52,734 nucleotides of DNA from a virus. The notes under the pieces are model-generated. The model saw nothing but the letters and a program-made list of their open reading frames with translations. It searched no databases and had not been told where the DNA came from. Both the position numbers and the translations under genes were made by a program. The DNA is taken from positions 1 through 52,734 of IMG/VR virus record IMGVR_UViG_3300036795_000123; one strand, 5' to 3'. Below are positions 40,410 through 49,348 of the stretch, in pieces (positions within the stretch are counted from its first letter, which is position 1; each line of letters starts with the position of its first letter).

Positions 40410-40753
40410 TTACAGATCGACCAGTATTTTCTAGGCAACCCGCGTTTTTTGGCCTCGGCCACGGCCTGCTCGCGCGTAAGGCCCATCGCCATGAGGGTGG
40501 GGACGAATTGCCCCGGGGAGATGGTGATAGGTGCCTCTTCCTTCGCAGATCGAGCAGCGCAGGTACGACACATGTCGGGATTGGGTACACCGAAACTGCT
40601 CGGCGGTGCGTTAAAGGACGTGTGACAAACGATGCATTTCATGGAAGGATCCTCATTAGGAAAAAATTTAGGTTCGGCGCACATCCGACAAATATTCGCG
40701 CACTCGAAACCGCGCGGAAGATGGTTGCCGCATGCGGCGCACCTACTCATCAA
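40406..40753 (-). CDS. Multi-zinc-knuckle protein
   Basis: 115 residues with repeated paired cysteines: CAACGNHL, CANICRMC, CIVCHT and CRTC, enough for two zinc sites. The C-terminal helix (MGLTREQAVAEAKKRGLPRKYW) is basic. Possibly a nucleic-acid-binding regulator. Coupled by ATGA on both sides. Confidence 0.65.
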   Translation of the reverse strand: MMSRCAACGNHLPRGFECANICRMCAEPKFFPNEDPSMKCIVCHTSFNAPPSSFGVPNPDMCRTCAARSAKEEAPITISPGQFVPTLMAMGLTREQAVAEAKKRGLPRKYWSICK

Positions 40754-41760
40754 CTCGCCGTCGTGGCGTCTTCTTTGCGCGCCCGAAAGTGTGCCCTACA
40801 GGCATCACGGATGGATTGTTGTCGGGAGGTGTTCGTCACGAGCTGTAGTACCCCGGAAACATCACGCCTCAGATCGGTGCTAGGATCGAATTGATACTTC
40901 ACTAAAATTTGTCCTCGCGTTTCATACTGACGATCTGACGTGCGACCGTGCCACATGTGACGCACCGTGTTTTCGATCACCCCGATGTTTCTTCCCAGGG
41001 CATTCAGTGCGTTGGTTTGATACGCGTACATGGGACCACTGTACCCCGGCGAAAACTTAGGATCGAGGTATGGCTTCAACAGCCCTGTCAAAGAGAGAGC
41101 CAAATACAGATCCCCCGCTCCCAAAATACCCCAATCGATTAACGGCGAGCTCAAACCGCAGCCCAGCTTACCGAGCGACTCGCGCCGCGCTGCCCACGCA
41201 CCACCGGGGCTACCTATCCATGGCGGGTACTGCCCCGCCGGCGTGGTGGGAATGCCGTTCAGATAATTGAACATGAACGAGGTGCCCACGCGGCCTTGAA
41301 GTATCCCGCCGGTGGGGGACAGGTTGATGAGGTGTGACCACATTTGCACCAGATCATAATCCTGCAACGCCTCGATGGTTTTCGCGAAAGCATCCGGTTC
41401 CCACAAAAAATCCGCGTCCACCCATGCTACGTAGCGCCACGTCGGGTCGGCGCGCGTGATGAATATCAACGCCAGGTTGATGAGGTTTTCCTTGTGCCAG
41501 ATCTCGCCCGGGATGGCCGAGGTCCACAATTGAATGTGCCGTTCGTTGTCGCTCTGCGTGATGGCAGCGGGGCGCTTCCCGTGTTGCAGCTCCACCGTCC
41601 ATAGGCGCACCGTGCAGCCTTGCTGATTTCCCAAGGCCGCGGCGAATGTCTGATAGAGCGCGTAGCGACTCGTAAACTGCATGGGGTTTTCGATTACGGC
41701 AATGACTTCAATGGAAGGCAACGCTGTGGCCATCGGTGCTTTTTTCACGGATGAGCACAT
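40750..41760 (-). CDS. GT-A glycosyltransferase
   Basis: 336 residues from ATG 41760. YVAWVDADFLWEPDAF carries the DxD metal and nucleotide-sugar motif of GT-A enzymes; SPGGAWAARRESL and GAGDLYLALSLTGL match the acceptor-side elements. It would transfer a sugar to phage DNA, a virion protein or a host surface polymer. Position next to the methylase is suggestive of DNA decoration but not proof. Confidence 0.8.
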   Translation of the reverse strand: MCSSVKKAPMATALPSIEVIAVIENPMQFTSRYALYQTFAAALGNQQGCTVRLWTVELQHGKRPAAITQSDNERHIQLWTSAIPGEIWHKENLINLALIFITRADPTWRYVAWVDADFLWEPDAFAKTIEALQDYDLVQMWSHLINLSPTGGILQGRVGTSFMFNYLNGIPTTPAGQYPPWIGSPGGAWAARRESLGKLGCGLSSPLIDWGILGAGDLYLALSLTGLLKPYLDPKFSPGYSGPMYAYQTNALNALGRNIGVIENTVRHMWHGRTSDRQYETRGQILVKYQFDPSTDLRRDVSGVLQLVTNTSRQQSIRDACRAHFRARKEDATTAS

Positions 41761-42095
41761 CAACGCAAATGTTTCAGCTTCTCAAAAGCCTGCGCTTCGA
41801 TCTCGCCCACCCGCGTTTCCGAAACCCCTAAAACGGCCCCCACCTCATCCGGGCGCATCCCGCCACGCGCCGCCAGATCCAACGCGCAGGTTTCACCACC
41901 GGGGGGGAGGATCTGAATGCCCCCGGCTCGTGTCACGTTCAGTTTTAGGTGGTAGCGGCAACCCATGTACGGACAGGGCCGCGGCCCATCGGCGCAATCC
42001 CCTCGCGTTTTCGGGCGCGCGTAGGGGCGGGGGATCGGCTGCTTACCGGCGCGGTCGAGTGTGCGCCTGTTGATCGTGATTTTTTTTTGGCCCAC
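41760..42095 (-). CDS. Sigma-70 region 4-like DNA-binding protein
   Basis: 111 residues. The N-terminal module GPRPCPYMGCRYHLKLNV is followed by GETCALDLAARGGMRPDEVGAVLGVSETRVGEIEAQAFEKL, a helix-turn-helix like sigma region 4. I recall this Cys/His plus sigma-4 arrangement from Myxococcota and their phages. It may redirect host RNA polymerase to phage promoters, or act as a repressor. Confidence 0.75.
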   Translation of the reverse strand: MGQKKITINRRTLDRAGKQPIPRPYARPKTRGDCADGPRPCPYMGCRYHLKLNVTRAGGIQILPPGGETCALDLAARGGMRPDEVGAVLGVSETRVGEIEAQAFEKLKHLR

Positions 42096-42098
42096 GGC

Positions 42099-42374
42099 CT
42101 ATTGAAAACCACGCGGACGGCTCATCACCGGCGGCCCACCATCCTCCGTATGCCTCTTTGCAAAAGAAGGTTCGTCTTCGACGATATCCAGCGACGACTC
42201 GTCGAAACTTCCCATGTCCGGGACTTTGCCGTCCTTGTCGACCGGTGGCTGCACGCTCACCCGAGCGCAACCCGTTAACCACATGGTGTAGGCCACGGCT
42301 ATGCCGGTAAAACCCGTGATCTTGTCCCGTACTTTGCGACCCAAAATAGCAGGGTTGTTTTTGTCATCGAACAT
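42099..42374 (-). CDS. Small conserved phage protein
   Basis: 91 residues with a strong ribosome site (AAAGGAG). LGRKVRDKITGFTGIAVAYTMWLTGCARVSVQPPVDKDGKVP is a frequent phage-protein signature, a small beta-barrel of unknown function. The C terminus is acidic. Sits between polymerase and sigma-like gene. Confidence 0.75.
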   Translation of the reverse strand: MFDDKNNPAILGRKVRDKITGFTGIAVAYTMWLTGCARVSVQPPVDKDGKVPDMGSFDESSLDIVEDEPSFAKRHTEDGGPPVMSRPRGFQ

Positions 42375-42385
42375 GCTTTTCTCCT

Positions 42386-44188
42386 TTAGGCTGCGACATG
42401 ATGCACCAACACTTCGCCGTCGAGATCTACGATCCGCGGTGCATCTTTCGTGTAACGATCGGTGAGCACGCCCGACACGCGGATCGGCACATCGGGGCAA
42501 ACTTGCTGCATTCCTGTCACCATGATCTTTTCCGCATCTTTCAGACACCGTGATGCCACGGAGATCGGGACTTCAATCAACGCCTCATCATGCGAGAAAC
42601 CTACCGGGCGCGAGCCGTACAACACCGCGTCTTCAACGGCGTAGCAAACCATGGACAGGATGAAAAGAGACAGCGCGCTCCCGTCCGCCGCAAGGCCTTG
42701 GAACATCGTATTGCTGAGGTCGCAATACTTCAGGCCACCGCGGATGCGCTTCGACCAGTGCTGTTCGACCCACCCCTTTTTTTCCTGGTGACCCACCCAG
42801 TCGAAATACCGTTGCGCTCCCCATGTGGATGCCCACGCGGATTTCATGCGCTTAGCTTCGCGTTCGGAGATCTCATAGCCGTAATTGTTGAAGGCATACT
42901 CCACGAAACGCGGAGCCCCGAGGCCACCCGGGAAACCGAAATTCGCCGCTTTGCTGGCCTGACGGGCCTTTTTCATGGCGGGATCGCCGGCGGCTTTAAG
43001 CGCGAGCCCCTCTTCATACGATATATTTAGGAAGTACTCCGCGCCGAATTTCGTGTGGGGATCGGCGTCCGGATCGTCGCGGTACATGAGCGCCATGGGC
43101 ACACGATCTATCCCGAACAAGTTCACCATCACTTGCGACCACGTGCGCAGCTCGACCGTATCATAATCGATGTTGGCGAAGACGCATCCGTCCCGGGGCC
43201 GGTAGCACTCCCGCACGCCGCCCTGCTTAGGGAGGGTCTGTGCGTTCTTATTGGCCCCCCGGCGGCCGGTGGCGAGCATGTGGTACTCAGCATGGATGGT
43301 GCCGCGCGTACCCTCTTCCAACACACGGATGTACGTGGAATCCAATTTCTGTAACGACACGAAATCCGCCACCGTCTTTAACTGCGGGTGGGCCGACACC
43401 GTTTCCCGGCTCGTGCTGATGTTGCCTTTCTCGGTGCGCGGGGCCCGATCGCCGTAAGCCTTCTGTACCGCTGCACGGATGGCCTTGAGATCGCGCGACA
43501 CCTTGCCCTTGTTTTTGCCCGACGCCTTTACCTTCATGAGCCCGGCCGCGATCAGGGCGCGCCGCAGCACGCCCATATCCGCGTGGGTGCGCACCCGCAG
43601 CGCCTCGACGCGCGCCGCGTCCGTGATCATGCCCCAACACGTCATGAGCCGGTAGGCGAAGCTATAGGCCGCTTGGCGAGCGCCGTCCGCGACATCGCCC
43701 TGCGCATCGTAGATCTTGCTCGGGGCCCGCGCATCTTCCTTGGCGTACTCGATGGCCCCCGGTGGCCATTCATCGAGCGACAAGTCGTGTAGCTCCCCAT
43801 AGCTGAGACGGTAGGTTTCCTTGTCGAGAGCGTGCTTCAAATATTTGTGGCTTAGGTGCGCCAGCGAGTAACCACCGCCGTGCATGAGCATGCCTTGCGA
43901 ATTGGCGATCAACTGCTCGCGTAGCATTGTGTCGTGGATACGTTCGGCTAGGTAGGCTTCGAACAACGCGCGGGTGATACGGGGCTGGTGGCGGCAAAGC
44001 ACCGCCGCATCGTAGGCGATGTTATGCCCTACGATCTCCTCTTCCAACAATTCGCAAAGTAGGTCGTACGTGACATCGCTGTGGTGCAAAACGTCCGCGC
44101 CGTCGCCGATGGCGAGAGACATGCACACGAGGCGCGGGGCCATGTTACCGGGGCCGAATCGCTCGGTTTCGGTATCCATGCCCAGCAT
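42386..44188 (-). CDS. Family A DNA polymerase with 3'-5' exonuclease
   Basis: 600 residues. The proofreading domain has DTE (5-7), GHNIAYDAAVL near 55 and YAKEDARAP near 150. The polymerase domain has motif A IDYDTVELR near 340, motif B KARQASKAANFGFPGG near 405 and motif C FSHDEA near 530. There is no 5'-3' exonuclease domain, as usual in phages. It replicates the phage genome together with the primase-helicase upstream in the operon. Confidence 0.93.
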   Translation of the reverse strand: MLGMDTETERFGPGNMAPRLVCMSLAIGDGADVLHHSDVTYDLLCELLEEEIVGHNIAYDAAVLCRHQPRITRALFEAYLAERIHDTMLREQLIANSQGMLMHGGGYSLAHLSHKYLKHALDKETYRLSYGELHDLSLDEWPPGAIEYAKEDARAPSKIYDAQGDVADGARQAAYSFAYRLMTCWGMITDAARVEALRVRTHADMGVLRRALIAAGLMKVKASGKNKGKVSRDLKAIRAAVQKAYGDRAPRTEKGNISTSRETVSAHPQLKTVADFVSLQKLDSTYIRVLEEGTRGTIHAEYHMLATGRRGANKNAQTLPKQGGVRECYRPRDGCVFANIDYDTVELRTWSQVMVNLFGIDRVPMALMYRDDPDADPHTKFGAEYFLNISYEEGLALKAAGDPAMKKARQASKAANFGFPGGLGAPRFVEYAFNNYGYEISEREAKRMKSAWASTWGAQRYFDWVGHQEKKGWVEQHWSKRIRGGLKYCDLSNTMFQGLAADGSALSLFILSMVCYAVEDAVLYGSRPVGFSHDEALIEVPISVASRCLKDAEKIMVTGMQQVCPDVPIRVSGVLTDRYTKDAPRIVDLDGEVLVHHVAA

Positions 44189-44191
44189 GCG

Positions 44192-44437
44192 CTACACTTT
44201 TGCGTCCATGGTAGCCTCGGCCACCATGCGATAGCAGGGAATGCTTTCGGCCTTTTTCAGCACGGCATAAAGCGTGAGCTTTCTCAAATTCAATTCGACC
44301 TGGATTTCAGCATGTCTGCGATCCAGATCGAGGCATGTTTCACAAGTAGTACACCCAAAAATGGAGGGGGCGGTACCGCATGCAGCACACGTGTTGCCTG
44401 GCGCATCATGCATAATGTGAAGTTTGGGCTCTGTCAT
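44192..44437 (-). CDS. Small zinc-motif protein
   Basis: 81 residues from ATG 44437 (ATGA overlap). CAACGTAPSIFGCTTCETCLDLDRRH gives a tight cysteine cluster able to bind one or two zinc ions. Helical C terminus. No family recognised. Confidence 0.65.
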   Translation of the reverse strand: MTEPKLHIMHDAPGNTCAACGTAPSIFGCTTCETCLDLDRRHAEIQVELNLRKLTLYAVLKKAESIPCYRMVAEATMDAKV

Positions 44438-44916
44438 TCCGTGGCCCACGCTTTCAGCTTCTCTTGGATATTACCCTCGGTGGCGACGAATGTCTTCAGA
44501 TCTCTGGCGTGCGCGTATTTGTATACCTCTTTCGCTTCTGGATCTTCTGACCACCCAGGCATCAACAAAATCCCGTCGCAGCGCGCCGCGAGTTCCTTAC
44601 CACCCTCCTCAAAAATCGCGGGCAGCGCGAAGTCGCGCATGGTGTACTCGGTGTTGACGCCCACGCTCACCGGGTAGATGCCTAGCTGTAACAACGAAAC
44701 CATGCGCTGTTTTACCATGTCCCGGTGGTCATTCGCATCTTCGACGCTTACGCCGCGCATGTCGGCGAGCACGTATATCATTTTCACGAGAATTTCCTTG
44801 GGTGGATCTATCCGCGCAGGGGCAGCCACGGGGATCCGCCGCAAAATGGGCCAAAACGAAAACGCCGCTATCGCCGCACCGCACACCAGGCCGATCGGTA
44901 TGAGCCACCAATCCAT
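44434..44916 (-). CDS. Membrane-anchored DUF4406 protein
   Basis: 160 residues from ATG 44916 (TAATG overlap). The first ~26 residues are a membrane anchor (WWLIPIGLVCGAAIAAFSFW). After a Pro-rich linker comes MIYVLADMRGVSVEDANDHRDM, then GGKELAARCDGILLMPGWSEDPEAKEVYKYA, the DUF4406 pattern related to nucleoside deoxyribosyltransferases and SLOG proteins. Anchoring this fold to the membrane is unusual. It may process or sense nucleotides. Confidence 0.75.
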   Translation of the reverse strand: MDWWLIPIGLVCGAAIAAFSFWPILRRIPVAAPARIDPPKEILVKMIYVLADMRGVSVEDANDHRDMVKQRMVSLLQLGIYPVSVGVNTEYTMRDFALPAIFEEGGKELAARCDGILLMPGWSEDPEAKEVYKYAHARDLKTFVATEGNIQEKLKAWATE

Positions 44917-45365
44917 TATGCGAGCGACACGAAAGCTATCTTGGGGTACTGCGGCTTTTCGTCATTCGGCGTTACCGAAATGCCCACCATCTTACCCGTG
45001 CAACTCCCCGGGCGCGGGTTGTCGCGATCGTTGATGGCTCTTTCGGCCACGTCACCCGTCACGTCCCCGATATCCGTCCCAAGAGCTGCGGCCACGAAAC
45101 CGCGCACCCGGCCCAAGTAGTATCCGGGATACCGCGCATCCTGCACGAAAACCGCCGAGTACATCTGACCGATATGTCCCTTCGCATCTTCGCTGTCCTG
45201 CATTTTCATTTCCACGACGGTGGTGGGCGCGGCGGACATGGTCCCCTCGAACCGGATGGCGCGCGTGATCTGCATCATATGAAGGCCCAGCGGTGGCGCG
45301 GGATATCGGTCGTTAGGTACGTGATCCTCTATCCCCGCGTACGCGCCTGCTTGTTTAAAGCCCAT
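44916..45365 (-). CDS. Putative single-stranded DNA-binding protein
   Basis: 149 residues, ribosome site GGAG. Beta-rich OB-like layout with GRVRGFVAAALG, DRDNPRPGSCTGKMVGISVTPN and a hydrophobic end. This pattern occurs in phage ssDNA-binding families encoded beside polymerase and nuclease genes. The typical acidic tail is absent, so the assignment is tentative. Confidence 0.5.
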   Translation of the reverse strand: MGFKQAGAYAGIEDHVPNDRYPAPPLGLHMMQITRAIRFEGTMSAAPTTVVEMKMQDSEDAKGHIGQMYSAVFVQDARYPGYYLGRVRGFVAAALGTDIGDVTGDVAERAINDRDNPRPGSCTGKMVGISVTPNDEKPQYPKIAFVSLA

Positions 45366-45406
45366 GTTCTTTTTCTCCGAGTTTCAACTAGAAAATGTTT
45401 TTTCTC

Positions 45407-45441
45407 TTCAACACGTTTCAACACGTTTCAACAACTTCAAC
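45407..45441. repeat. Tandem TTCAAC-containing repeats
   Basis: ACACGTTTCA is repeated in tandem (45411-45420, 45421-45430), and TTCAAC occurs at 45407, 45417, 45427 and 45436, plus one at 45383. They lie in a 99-base gap between two minus-strand genes where operon coupling is broken. Possible regulator or origin site. Confidence 0.45.
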
Positions 45442-45464
45442 TTCCGATAGCCTCTATACCTCGC

Positions 45465-45737
45465 TCACAGAAAACCGTCAAAACAAACCGTGCACGAAAG
45501 TGTTTTTTTGATCGGCGTTGTACAGTTGAAGCACGGGGAGCTGCTCGACAAGTAGACCGTATCGCTCGGGTGAAGTGTGATCGTTGAATTCGGAGATGGC
45601 CGGATGAGCCAAAAAGGTTCCTCCCCAAGCGGCGTTTCGATGCATGTTAACACGCCTTTGATCGTGATCCCGTTGCGAACCAACACGGCTTTTTCACCGT
45701 CCTTAAAATCCCGCATATTCATTAAGACAGCGCTCAT
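45465..45737 (-). CDS. Small hypothetical protein
   Basis: 90 residues from ATG 45737, with GGAGGGG about ten bases upstream; in-frame ATGs follow at residues 7 and 9. Beta-rich (KAVLVRNGITIKGVLTCIETP), with CFNC and CTVC at the C terminus for a zinc site. No family recognised. The upstream gap 45738-45918 shows no convincing gene. Confidence 0.6.
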   Translation of the reverse strand: MSAVLMNMRDFKDGEKAVLVRNGITIKGVLTCIETPLGEEPFWLIRPSPNSTITLHPSDTVYLSSSSPCFNCTTPIKKTLSCTVCFDGFL

Positions 45738-45918
45738 GGTTTTTAACCCCTCCCCCGGGAATACGTGTGCCGTGATAATCGTTAACGGTCTGAAATGGAA
45801 AAAGCCCATAACGCCGTGTGCCTCGTAGATGCTTGTTTTGAGGCCAGCTTGCTTGCCTTAGATGGTGCCACCAGCGTGGTTGAAGCACGTACCATTATTC
45901 AGAAGTGCCGCACCACGA

Positions 45919-46116
45919 TCATGGAAGTTGTGCGCGCAACAACCTGCATAGAAAAACCAACGCAAAAGCCTGAAACCACGTGATGGTGGTCGCAGTTATC
46001 GTAGGAAATGCGCGGTGAACGGCGGGCCAAAACAAGTGCAGCACCATTATGCACAGCACCGCTTGGAAAAACGCATACACGAATTTCGCAACGTCTTCGG
46101 ATACTACCGTTGTCAT
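45919..46116 (-). CDS. Small membrane protein
   Basis: 65 residues from ATG 46116 (ATGA overlap). Two membrane helices (about 10-33 and 43-60). Follows the SNF2-like helicase in the same operon. Function unknown. Confidence 0.65.
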   Translation of the reverse strand: MTTVVSEDVAKFVYAFFQAVLCIMVLHLFWPAVHRAFPTITATTITWFQAFALVFLCRLLRAQLP

Positions 46117-47717
46117 CGCCATACTCCCATGAGCAGTTTTTGCTTTTGCCCCATCGAATCCTGCGTGTAACGCGCCCCCTCTATAGCAGCCTCTAGGCTG
46201 TCACGGAATGCCTCGGTGTGCTGATAAACCGTAGCGCGCACGCGCGGGGAGGTCTGTCCCATGCGGTGGGTGCGGCCTATCATTTGCTCCCATTCCGAAC
46301 CGGACGCCGAGGGGGAAACCACGATGTTGTCCCAACGCCGTTGCAGATTTTTGGCTTCGCGGTGGGCGCGCTGCGACAGGCCTACCGAGCCGCGCGAGTC
46401 GTTGATCTCCGCCTGCGTGGCTTTTGGCCCGAAATAGGGGAAACCCTTACGCAATAGCCGCGCCCCGAAAGCGGAGTGTTCCACCCAAACGAGTGCGTCG
46501 CGGCCGCGCGCCGCTCGGATCACCGCGTCAACGAAAAAGTCGGACAGCCATACCGGCTCGACCACGGGCTTATACTCGGGGCGCACCGCTTCCCATGTGC
46601 GCCACAACCTCCCCGGATCGGAGATTTCACCGGACACCACCCCCACCTCCACGGCCTTCGGGCTATCGTACCGGCGGCGGCCGCCGATGACGTTGCGCAC
46701 AAATTTGTGCCAGTCCGCTCGGGCGCGCACCCACCGTTCGTTGACCACGCCACCGGGCCACACCCACCGGTAGTAGAAGCCACATGACAACTCGCGCCCG
46801 TGCCGCCAGAGCTCCATGGCGTATTGGCACTCCTCCCCGCCGGGGGTGGCCCATTTCGCGTAGAGGTTTACGATCGCCTCATAGACGTTGGGCGGCACGT
46901 CGACGGTAGTCTTTTCGAACTCGATCCGCGCGTCGCAGCTCGCCGCCATGGTCAAGATCACCCCGGGCGTGTCGCTAAGCCGGCGCTGCCATGCCTGACG
47001 GACGTTTTCGCCATTCTCGCACCAGGCGCGCAGGGGCCCCGACGCCACGAGGCGCTGCGGTTTCAGATCGAGCGCTCCCGCCCACATTTCCAAGTCCTGA
47101 TAGGTGTGCGGCACGGGGCAACCCTCGGGCAGCGCTAGCCGCACCATGTGCGCGTAGTCCTTCATGCTGTTCGTGGTGGGGGTACCGCTCATGGCCGCGA
47201 GCCGCGTCTTCGGGTGGTCGGCAAAGAAGCGCATGAAACGCCGGCCGCGCGCCGTGGTCACGTCCTTCAGCTTATGGGCTTCATCGGCTATCACCCAATC
47301 AGGATCCATCGTGTACAGCGCGTTGACGCCGCTAAGCCGGCTCAACTCTTCATAGCTCAAGATCTGCAGATAGGGATGAAGCTTGAAGTGCAGCCGGTAG
47401 CCCGGGATCTCAGCGTAGGTTTTTTCCCGCGCGCTCGCCGGCAACATGAGCAATGGCCGCTTGGCCCCCACGATCATCGGGATGAGCAAGCTAACGATCG
47501 TCTTACCGGCCCCCACCCCGGCGGAGGTGAACAGGCCACCCTGCTCGACGGTGTACACGAGCGCCGCGGCTTGCCATGGTTTCAACACCATGGTGCCGTT
47601 GCGGCTCTTCAATGCGTTTTGAATGGGGGCGAGCCACGTCGCACCGATGCTCTCGTAATTATCGCGCGGGAGCGCATCGATGCGTCGGAATTCGGCGCTT
47701 TGTTTTACGTGGTCCAA
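46113..47717 (-). CDS. SF2/SNF2-like helicase
   Basis: 534 residues starting at TTG 47717, as no nearby ATG keeps the N terminus. Motif I GVGAGKT (67-73), II DEAH (145-148), III SGTPTT (177-182) and a C-terminal EQMIGRTHRMGQ (motif VI) define a SNF2-like ATPase. It may move on DNA to assist replication restart or displace proteins. It lies directly after the Cas4-like nuclease. Confidence 0.9.
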   Translation of the reverse strand: MDHVKQSAEFRRIDALPRDNYESIGATWLAPIQNALKSRNGTMVLKPWQAAALVYTVEQGGLFTSAGVGAGKTIVSLLIPMIVGAKRPLLMLPASAREKTYAEIPGYRLHFKLHPYLQILSYEELSRLSGVNALYTMDPDWVIADEAHKLKDVTTARGRRFMRFFADHPKTRLAAMSGTPTTNSMKDYAHMVRLALPEGCPVPHTYQDLEMWAGALDLKPQRLVASGPLRAWCENGENVRQAWQRRLSDTPGVILTMAASCDARIEFEKTTVDVPPNVYEAIVNLYAKWATPGGEECQYAMELWRHGRELSCGFYYRWVWPGGVVNERWVRARADWHKFVRNVIGGRRRYDSPKAVEVGVVSGEISDPGRLWRTWEAVRPEYKPVVEPVWLSDFFVDAVIRAARGRDALVWVEHSAFGARLLRKGFPYFGPKATQAEINDSRGSVGLSQRAHREAKNLQRRWDNIVVSPSASGSEWEQMIGRTHRMGQTSPRVRATVYQHTEAFRDSLEAAIEGARYTQDSMGQKQKLLMGVWR

Positions 47718-47721
47718 CGAA

Positions 47722-48855
47722 TCAGAGCGTAGCCGTCGCGGATTTCAGTGCGCCGATGGCCGCTTCTAGGCTGTTCCCCGTGCCGGTGGCGGTCACCGTG
47801 AACGTGCCATCGCACTGACGTGTTTCGTAACCGGCGCTCGCTTTAGTGTTTCCCACCTCAGCGTTGGCGGCGGCCGCAGCTTTCGCTGCTTTTTCGGCCT
47901 TGGCGGCGGCTTTCGCCGCGCGTTTGGCTTCTAGTGCTCTAATCTGTGCGGCCTCTTCATCTTCTTCGCCATCCGGCACGTCTTCATGCGGCGGCGGGGG
48001 GTTGATGGGATCGGGCTGGCGCTGCGGCGCGGCCGTGGCGGGGGCCTCATTATGCATGGCGGCCAAGCGTGCTTTCATGTCCTGAAAACTCATGTTGTCA
48101 TCCTGTTTTTTTACTGCGTCGCAGTAAGTCATGTGGGGACACCCGCCGTACGCCCCACAAAAATCCGTGTTGGCGGGAAGGGCGTTGTTAACATAGTCGA
48201 TCGGGGTCGCAAAGCCCTTTACCACCTCGCGATGCGCGTACATCTCCCCCGCGATACGCCAAATATCGGCCATGCCTTCGGACAATTGCTCATAGGTCAG
48301 ATCGGCTTGCACGACCCTCACCCGGAAAGGCTTAGCGCGCTCGATGTAAATCCATTTGAGATCTACCGAATAATTCGTATCGGCACGACTCCATGCGTAA
48401 ACGAGCGCTTGTGTGTCTTTCCTTAATGTGCCGGGCGTGTGGGCGAATTCGAAGGGAATTCGACGCACCGATACAGTTTTGTAGTCCACCACGCGGCACT
48501 CATCATGCGGTATGAGATCGGGGTAGCCGTGGATGAACATTTGATTTTGCCGCAGAGCAATATGTTTTTCACAACGATGGTGCGGGCTGGGATACGGGAG
48601 AAAGGGCACCGCGTTCCACACCGCCGTCGCGTACTTCTCCCGCCGCTCGGGCAGCACGCCGGTGAGCGCATACTTTTCCAGCATGTCATGGATGGCCTTA
48701 CCCGCCACCTGAAAACTGAATTCGGGCTCGGGCTGCCCCGCCAGCTTACGGAAACCCCATTTACGCGAGCAGCTCCGATAGGTGTCGATCTGACTCGGCG
48801 ACAAGGTGCCGGGCGGACAGCCGCATTCGGGGCGCGCGGGCGCGGATGGTGTCAT
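47722..48855 (-). CDS. Cas4/RecB-like PD-(D/E)XK exonuclease with iron-sulfur cysteines
   Basis: 377 residues. LSPSQIDTYRSCSRKWGF (Cys29), GKAIHDML (His56), YPDLI (Asp113), VVDYKTV (Asp124, Lys126) and FCGAYGGCPHMTYC (about 232-246) match the Cas4/AddB-type nuclease with a four-cysteine iron-sulfur site. Residues 270-340 add a Pro then Ala/Lys coiled extension, and the last 40 form a beta-like domain. Likely processes DNA ends in recombination. Confidence 0.88.
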   Translation of the reverse strand: MTPSAPARPECGCPPGTLSPSQIDTYRSCSRKWGFRKLAGQPEPEFSFQVAGKAIHDMLEKYALTGVLPERREKYATAVWNAVPFLPYPSPHHRCEKHIALRQNQMFIHGYPDLIPHDECRVVDYKTVSVRRIPFEFAHTPGTLRKDTQALVYAWSRADTNYSVDLKWIYIERAKPFRVRVVQADLTYEQLSEGMADIWRIAGEMYAHREVVKGFATPIDYVNNALPANTDFCGAYGGCPHMTYCDAVKKQDDNMSFQDMKARLAAMHNEAPATAAPQRQPDPINPPPPHEDVPDGEEDEEAAQIRALEAKRAAKAAAKAEKAAKAAAAANAEVGNTKASAGYETRQCDGTFTVTATGTGNSLEAAIGALKSATATL

Positions 48856-49133
48856 CCCTTTCGCGCGCTTTCATCGATGGCCGCATCACGTTCGGCTATC
48901 AAAGTGCTGCGCTGCTTACGCAACTCCAACAATTCGGCGACCGCGTTATCTCGTTCGCGCTGCACCTTGCCCACCTCATGGATCAGAGCGGCTTTTAGCC
49001 CATCAATTTCATAGCGCGCGTCAAGAATCTCGCCGGCCCATATTTCTTGAGCCGATATCAAATAGCCCTCAGCCTCAAATCCCGGCCGCAACACGTCATC
49101 GATCTGTTCTTGAGTATATTTCTGTGTAGTCAC
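48852..49133 (-). CDS. Small coiled-coil protein
   Basis: 93 residues from GTG 49133, in a GTGA overlap. Residues about 45-90 form a long heptad helix (VQRERDNAVAELLELRKQRSTLIAERDAA). Between two replication genes; perhaps an accessory factor. Confidence 0.65.
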   Translation of the reverse strand: MTTQKYTQEQIDDVLRPGFEAEGYLISAQEIWAGEILDARYEIDGLKAALIHEVGKVQRERDNAVAELLELRKQRSTLIAERDAAIDESARKG

Positions 49134-49348
49134 CAGTCCCTCCAAACAACGTCCCTACAGAGTTCTTCGCGCTTCATGGCTGCGACCACCCGCGCACGTG
49201 CCCACACTTCACGCGGATGGCTCGCCAAGATTTTTAGGTCATGGGAAAACTGATGGCGGCCATAGCGCACGGAGTACACCGCGAAACCATGCTCCGCGAG
49301 CAATTCCTTAACGCGCAGGTTGCGAACTCTACCCGGGTCCATCGCCAT
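49130..49348 (-). CDS. Small basic hypothetical protein
   Basis: 72 residues; ATG 49348 or ATG 49342 may be the start. Basic with HGFAVYSVRYGRHQFSHDL, a strand-turn pattern. Overlaps the upstream gene by about 20 bases. No family recognised. Confidence 0.55.
   Translation of the reverse strand: MAMDPGRVRNLRVKELLAEHGFAVYSVRYGRHQFSHDLKILASHPREVWARARVVAAMKREELCRDVVWRDW

Noticed and set aside
45795-45983. 62-residue plus-strand frame (MEKAHNAVCLVDACFEAS...) in the replication operon
   Set aside because: Looks somewhat protein-like, but it lies against the operon direction, has no ribosome site and overlaps the minus-strand membrane gene by 65 bases.
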